From Candidatus Riflebacteria bacterium HGW-Riflebacteria-1 (GTDB taxonomy: Bacteria; Muiribacteriota; Ozemobacteria; Ozemobacterales; Ozemobacteraceae), in assembly GCA_002839445.1 (NCBI GenBank), contig PGYB01000031.1, positions 1 to 38,999 of the forward strand: a stretch of DNA of 38,999 nt, given 5' to 3'. A program made the position numbers and the translations under genes. This document shows, piece by piece, positions 34,864-38,999 of this stretch. The notes beneath the pieces are model-generated. The model was not told the origin of the DNA. It made no database searches and worked only from the letters and a program-made list of their open reading frames with translations. Position 1 is the first letter of the stretch, and every line of letters begins with the position of its first letter.

Positions 34864-37800
34864 ATGTTTTCATTGATCGACCTTATCAGAAACAACCAAC
34901 CAGCAATGACCGACTTTGATAAAATCGGCATTCTGGACATCGGGGCCATGCTTCTGGAGGGCGGGACTGTCGAATACAGCGTTCTATTGAACAAAAACTG
35001 CGCCAGAGTTGCTGGTTTTGAGCCTGCAAAAGAAGAATGCGAAAAGCTTAACGCAACCTGCAAAAGCGCAGAAACCAGGTATCTGCCTTATTTCATTGGC
35101 GACGGCACCAGGCAGAAGTTCTATCACACAAATTATTCTATGACCGGTTCCCTGTATGAGCCAAATACGAAACTTCTCAACATGTTTCACAACCTCGGCG
35201 AACTCACTCAGGTGGTATCTGAAGAAATGGTCGACACCATGCGTCTTGATGATATTGCCGAGCTCAACTTTCCGGTTGATTACATCAAGATAGACGTGCA
35301 GGGTGCTGAATTGCAGGTCTTTGATGGAGCCAGAAACAAAGTTTTGAACGACGTACTTATCATTCAAACCGAGGCAGAATGGGTTCCCTTATACAAAAAT
35401 CAGCCGCTTTTCTCTGAACTCGAGATTTTTCTGAGGAATCAGGGGTTTGTCGTTCATCGCACCATGGGATTCGGTTCAAGATCTTTCAAGCCGATCATCA
35501 TTAATGGCAATATCAATCAGGGTTTGCAGCACCTGTGGTCCGACGTTATCTTCGTGCGTGATTTCACCAGACTGGACCTGTTAAGGCCTCATCAATTGCT
35601 GAAAATGGCGGTCATTTTGCATGAGGTCTATCATTCATTCGATCTTGCTCTCATTCTGCTGCAGGAATATGACCGGCACAAGCAAAGTGGATTAGCACAA
35701 GATTACCAGGCAAAAATTACAAACACACTTCCAGACAACAAGATACCGGAATTTAAAAATTTGCAAACCAAAAGCCCGGCTGACTTTGTAAATATTTATA
35801 CTTTGGGAGTAGAAGCCTTCACAAAGGGTAGTTATGAAAATGCTCTCGACTATTTTGAGCGGGCAAGGTCTATCAAATCAGATTTTGCGCCATTGTGGCA
35901 TAATCTCGGCCTTACCAGAATCAGACTTGGTCGCTTTCACGAAGCTGTGAGCAACCTTAATCAGGCAGTTTTAATCGATCCTGAATACCAGGACGCCATT
36001 GTTCTTCGCAAGCAACTTACTACCGGTCTGGCAGCAAAACCAGCGAGCACTAAAGATGGCATCTCAGATGCAACTTCCACAGAGGAACTTAGCAGAGCAA
36101 TTGAGCTTAACCAGCAAAACAAATTCGACGAAGCCGAAGCCGCTTTTCTAAAAATACTTGCTGAAAATCCGCAAAGCATTCCCGCCCTGTTTTCTCTTGG
36201 CGGAATCGCGCACAATCGTAAAAATCATGAAAGAGCTCTGGCTTATTTCGAACGCGCCATCGCGATAAAGTCTGATTATCCACCTCTCTGGTATAACCTT
36301 GGCGCCACCCTTCAGGCACTGAAACAATATGAGAGGTCTCTGGCAAGTTACGACAAGTCTCTGGAACTCGATCCATCGTATATCGAGTCATTGATGAATC
36401 GTGGCACTGTTCTGGTTGATATGAAGCGACATAAAGACGCATTGCTCAACTACGAAAATTTGCTTAAAATCGACCCCAACAACGATAAGGCGCTGTGCAA
36501 CCGCGGTATCATCCTGACCGATTTCAAATTGAATGATCTTGCAATCGCAACTTTCGAACGACTGCTCGAAATCTCTCCAGACTATAATTTTGCGGCCGGT
36601 TTGCTCTGTTTTGCCAAGCTACACGCTTGTGACTGGAAAAATCTTGATTCGCTTCAGCAGCACATAATCCAGGGGGTTCGTTCCGGCAAGCGTGTTTGCA
36701 AAACGATGGCGTTTACTGCAGTATCACAGGAACCACAGGATCATCTCGTTTGTGCCAGAATATTTGCCGACTATTTCTGCCCGGCCCAGTCGCCTATGTG
36801 GCAAGGTGAAAAGTATGACCATCGTAAAATCAGAATCGCCTATGTGTCTGCTGATTTCCGCGAGCATCCGGTCGGACACCTTATTGCCGGGGTTTTTGAG
36901 CATCATAACCGAAATGAGTTTGAAACCATCGCGATATCACTGGGAATAGACGACAGCAGCCTGTTGCGCAAGAGGATACAGGCAGCCTTCGACGAATTCA
37001 TTGATGCCCGCCAGATATGCTCGTATGATATTGCAAAAATGCTTCGTGAAAAAGAAGTAGATATTCTTATCGATCTTGCTGGATACACAGCAGATTCACG
37101 CTCTGACCTGTTCGCCTTGCGGCCGGCCCCGGTTCAGGTAAATTATCTTGGTTATTCAAGCACAATGGGAACCAGTTACCATGATTACATAATTGCTGAC
37201 CGCCATATCATTCCCGAAGAATTCCGCAACAGTTACAGCGAAAAAGTTGTTTACCTGCCCGACACCTATCTGCCAACAGATTCGGCAGTAAAGATAGCCG
37301 ATACAACCCCACCGCGCCGAGAATATGGCTTGCCAGATACCGGCTTTGTTTTCTGCTCCTTTAATCATGATTACAAGATCAATCCACAGATGTTCGACAT
37401 CTGGATGCGCCTGTTGACAAAGGTTACCGGCAGCGTGCTCTGGCTTATGAAACTCAATGAATCGGCTGAAATAAACCTGCGAAAAGAGGCTGCTGCCAGA
37501 GGAGTCGCCCCTGAACGCATCGTCTTTGCCACACGCGTCCCGCGCATTGAAGATCATCTGGCACGCTACCGCATGGCCGACCTTTTCCTCGACACATTCC
37601 CATGCAACGCGCATTCTACCGCCAGCGACGTTCTGCGCGCAGGGCTGCCAATATTAACCTGTCGTGGCAAAGCATTTGCCGGAAGAGTCGCTGCAGGACT
37701 GCTCAACGTTGTTGACATGCCTGAGCTTATTACTGAAACACTTGCAGATTACGAAAAACTCGCATTGAGACTTGCTACCGACAAGAAATTATTGAACAAA

Positions 37801-38586
37801 ACCAGAAAAAAACTCGCAAAAAATCTAGAAAACACGCCACTCTTCGACACAGCACTGTATTGCCGCAACCTCGAACAGGCTTATTCGGAAATGCACGCGC
37901 GCTACCAACGCTCAGATCAACCAGATCACATTTCTGTTGCAGGTATTGATGCGCAAAATTCTCAGAAACCCCAGCCATTTGAGGGCATTGCTGGTAATTC
38001 GAAAAACAAACAAACTGTTGAATCAGCAAAGATGCCTGCTGCTCAGCAGGAAAACTCATCGCTCAGACTTCATATTGGCGGCAAAGAAGTCAAATCGGGC
38101 TGGAAAATATTGAATATACAGAAAGCTGATGGCGTCGATTATGTCGGTGATATCAAAGATCTCAGCCAGTTTTCTGATGAAATGTTCGACCTGATTTATG
38201 GCAGTCACGTCCTCGAGCATATCCCGCAGTTTCAGATGGTACAAACGCTTTCCGGTCTCAATCGTATACTCAAACCCGACGGAAAGTTGATGATTTCTGT
38301 CCCCGATCTCGAAGTTCTATGCAAGCTGTTTATAGATCCCGAGCTTGATAAAACCGCACGCTTTCATGTCATGCGCATGATGTTTGGCGGTCAGACCGAT
38401 CAATACGATTTTCACCAGATCGGTCTGACATGTGAGATCTTGATGGATTATCTGGGCGCTGCAAATTTCAAATTCTGCAAAAAAGTCGATGAATTTGGCC
38501 TGTTCAACGACACCAGCTCTTTCAAGCCTTATGGCTTTCCAATAAGCTTAAATCTTATCGCCTACAAAAGCGCGCCGTCAGACTAA
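34864..38586 (+). CDS. Multidomain FkbM methyltransferase - TPR - GT41 (OGT/SPINDLY-type) glycosyltransferase - methyltransferase
   Basis: The ATG at 34864 has AAGGAG 5 bases upstream and gives 1240 residues; a TTG at 34804 lacks a ribosome site. Residues about 10-240 form an FkbM-type SAM methyltransferase (ILDIGAM, GFEPAKEE, DYIKIDVQGAELQVF). TPR units follow at about 310-380 and 410-580. The GT41 catalytic region (about 650-1010) shows RIAYVSADFREHPVGHL, CSFNHDYKINP, DLFLDTFPCNAHSTASDVLRA (split) and GKAFAGRVAAGLL, matching nucleotide- and peptide-binding blocks of O-GlcNAc transferases. After a Gln/Ser/Lys linker, a second methyltransferase (about 1066-1239) has VDYVGDIKDL and SHVLEHIPQF. 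It has no signal peptide. It probably O-glycosylates Ser/Thr of a protein and methylates the sugar. Acceptor and donor are unknown. Confidence 0.9.
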   Translation: MFSLIDLIRNNQPAMTDFDKIGILDIGAMLLEGGTVEYSVLLNKNCARVAGFEPAKEECEKLNATCKSAETRYLPYFIGDGTRQKFYHTNYSMTGSLYEPNTKLLNMFHNLGELTQVVSEEMVDTMRLDDIAELNFPVDYIKIDVQGAELQVFDGARNKVLNDVLIIQTEAEWVPLYKNQPLFSELEIFLRNQGFVVHRTMGFGSRSFKPIIINGNINQGLQHLWSDVIFVRDFTRLDLLRPHQLLKMAVILHEVYHSFDLALILLQEYDRHKQSGLAQDYQAKITNTLPDNKIPEFKNLQTKSPADFVNIYTLGVEAFTKGSYENALDYFERARSIKSDFAPLWHNLGLTRIRLGRFHEAVSNLNQAVLIDPEYQDAIVLRKQLTTGLAAKPASTKDGISDATSTEELSRAIELNQQNKFDEAEAAFLKILAENPQSIPALFSLGGIAHNRKNHERALAYFERAIAIKSDYPPLWYNLGATLQALKQYERSLASYDKSLELDPSYIESLMNRGTVLVDMKRHKDALLNYENLLKIDPNNDKALCNRGIILTDFKLNDLAIATFERLLEISPDYNFAAGLLCFAKLHACDWKNLDSLQQHIIQGVRSGKRVCKTMAFTAVSQEPQDHLVCARIFADYFCPAQSPMWQGEKYDHRKIRIAYVSADFREHPVGHLIAGVFEHHNRNEFETIAISLGIDDSSLLRKRIQAAFDEFIDARQICSYDIAKMLREKEVDILIDLAGYTADSRSDLFALRPAPVQVNYLGYSSTMGTSYHDYIIADRHIIPEEFRNSYSEKVVYLPDTYLPTDSAVKIADTTPPRREYGLPDTGFVFCSFNHDYKINPQMFDIWMRLLTKVTGSVLWLMKLNESAEINLRKEAAARGVAPERIVFATRVPRIEDHLARYRMADLFLDTFPCNAHSTASDVLRAGLPILTCRGKAFAGRVAAGLLNVVDMPELITETLADYEKLALRLATDKKLLNKTRKKLAKNLENTPLFDTALYCRNLEQAYSEMHARYQRSDQPDHISVAGIDAQNSQKPQPFEGIAGNSKNKQTVESAKMPAAQQENSSLRLHIGGKEVKSGWKILNIQKADGVDYVGDIKDLSQFSDEMFDLIYGSHVLEHIPQFQMVQTLSGLNRILKPDGKLMISVPDLEVLCKLFIDPELDKTARFHVMRMMFGGQTDQYDFHQIGLTCEILMDYLGAANFKFCKKVDEFGLFNDTSSFKPYGFPISLNLIAYKSAPSD

Positions 38587-38627
38587 TTTTTTGCATAGTA
38601 GATTGTAAAGATTTCCGCGCAAAAGCA

Positions 38628-38667
38628 AGAGCCACAGGCTCTCACTAAGACAAGCGCCTGTGGCTCT
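38628..38667. terminator. Terminator-like hairpin between convergent genes
   Basis: AGAGCCACAGGC (38628-38639) pairs perfectly with GCCTGTGGCTCT (38656-38667), a 12-bp stem with a 16-base loop. The left arm can also fold locally as AGAGCC-aca-GGCTCT (38628-38642). T tracts are weak on both sides (TGCTTTTGC on the minus strand), so efficiency is uncertain. The position suits a shared bidirectional terminator for the convergent genes ending at 38586 and 38693. Confidence 0.6.
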
Positions 38668-38692
38668 AAAAGTTTCTGTCACTTCTTACGGA

Positions 38693-38999
38693 TTAAGCGA
38701 AGTTAAGCGCCTGAATCTGGTCGGTAGTCATTGCAGCGACCTGTTCTGGGGTCAATGCATTAATCTGGGTTGTAGTCAAAGCGCCGATCTGATCTGTTGA
38801 CAGCCCAACTATTTGTGAAGTCGTCAGTTTTGCGATCTGAGCCATAGTCAATGCCTGAATATCGTCAGATGCAAAATTATCAAGCTGAGTATCAGTAAGC
38901 GCAGAAATTTGAGCTGTTGTCAGCGCCTTGATCTGAGTTGCCGCAAGAGCATCGATCTGATCGGTGGTCAGCGCCTGAATCTGGCTGGTTGTAAAAGCG
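38693..38999 (-). CDS. C-terminal part of a Thr-rich octapeptide-repeat protein (partial)
   Basis: An open minus-strand frame enters from the right edge and ends at TAA (38693-38695). It encodes 102 complete codons that form twelve successive 8-residue repeats, then a short tail ALNFA. The repeat consensus is A-L-T-T-x-Q-I-x; examples are ALTTDQID, ALTTAQIS, KLTTSQIV and ALTTTQIN. One repeat (NFASDDIQ) is degenerate. The DNA copies have diverged, so the pattern is maintained at protein level. No signal, anchor or other domain is seen in this part, and the N-terminus lies outside the window. Similar short repeats occur in large bacterial surface proteins as far as I recall. Its Ser/Thr density makes it a plausible substrate for the neighbouring OGT-like enzyme. 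Confidence 0.85.
   Translation of the reverse strand, partial: AFTTSQIQALTTDQIDALAATQIKALTTAQISALTDTQLDNFASDDIQALTMAQIAKLTTSQIVGLSTDQIGALTTTQINALTPEQVAAMTTDQIQALNFA

Noticed and set aside
38693..38999. CRISPR or tandem DNA repeat array
   Set aside because: The 24-base periodicity is weak at DNA level and perfectly in frame at protein level. There are no identical repeats with unique spacers.

Overview
This window looks like chromosomal DNA from a diderm (outer-membrane-bearing) bacterium that is probably not a well-studied lineage. The evidence for an outer membrane is an Mla/MCE lipid-transport set whose MCE protein ends in an aromatic-terminated beta-strand-rich domain, a Wzx/Wzy/Wzz surface-polysaccharide cluster, and many signal-peptide proteins. 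The mix of a PilX-like pilus protein, a SpoIVB-type S55 peptidase outside any sporulation context, tetratricopeptide-rich proteins and an ALDH4-type P5C dehydrogenase reminds me of uncultured groups such as Candidatus Riflebacteria. That taxonomic guess is inference only. No tRNA, rRNA, CRISPR array, transposase or prophage gene was found.

Layout. Positions 179-8907 (minus strand) form one tight seven-gene operon read right to left: S55 peptidase-domain protein, MlaE-like permease, MlaF-like ATPase, MlaD-like MCE protein, type I asparaginase, zinc-ribbon/membrane/TPR protein and a secreted HExxH metallopeptidase with TPR-like repeats. A membrane-anchored phosphodiester-glycosidase (NAGPA) protein follows at 9239-10912 (minus). 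Divergent from it, 10967-18418 (plus) is a surface-polysaccharide operon with overlapping genes: ABC ATPase, Wzy-like polymerase, Wzx-like flippase, methyltransferase, a tandem GT4-GT4 glycosyltransferase and a Wzz-like chain-length protein.

Positions 18419-24072 appear to hold a regulatory circuit. A small, highly charged secreted coiled-coil protein (18803-19444, plus) is preceded by a near-consensus sigma-54 promoter and dyad sites. Convergent to it lies a minus-strand operon of PilX-like protein, sensor kinase and NtrC-type sigma-54 activator, with its own sigma-70 promoter. The arrangement resembles ZraPSR, although the small protein has no His or Cys residues.

Positions 24203-34550 carry housekeeping and unknown genes: a GNAT acetyltransferase, a double beta-propeller protein, an unknown secreted protein, P5C dehydrogenase with promoter and terminator, a methionine gamma-lyase-like enzyme, MgtE (its start overlapped by an acidic, proline-containing small ORF with the only good ribosome-binding site), two REP-like palindromic elements in separate intergenic gaps, and an unknown secreted protein with a strong terminator.

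The right end holds the most unusual pair. A 1240-residue protein (34864-38586, plus) fuses an FkbM-type methyltransferase, TPRs, a SPINDLY/OGT-type GT41 glycosyltransferase and a second methyltransferase. Converging on it is the C-terminus of a protein made only of Thr-rich octapeptide repeats (38693-38999, minus, running off the window). A natural hypothesis is that the first protein glycosylates and methylates the second.
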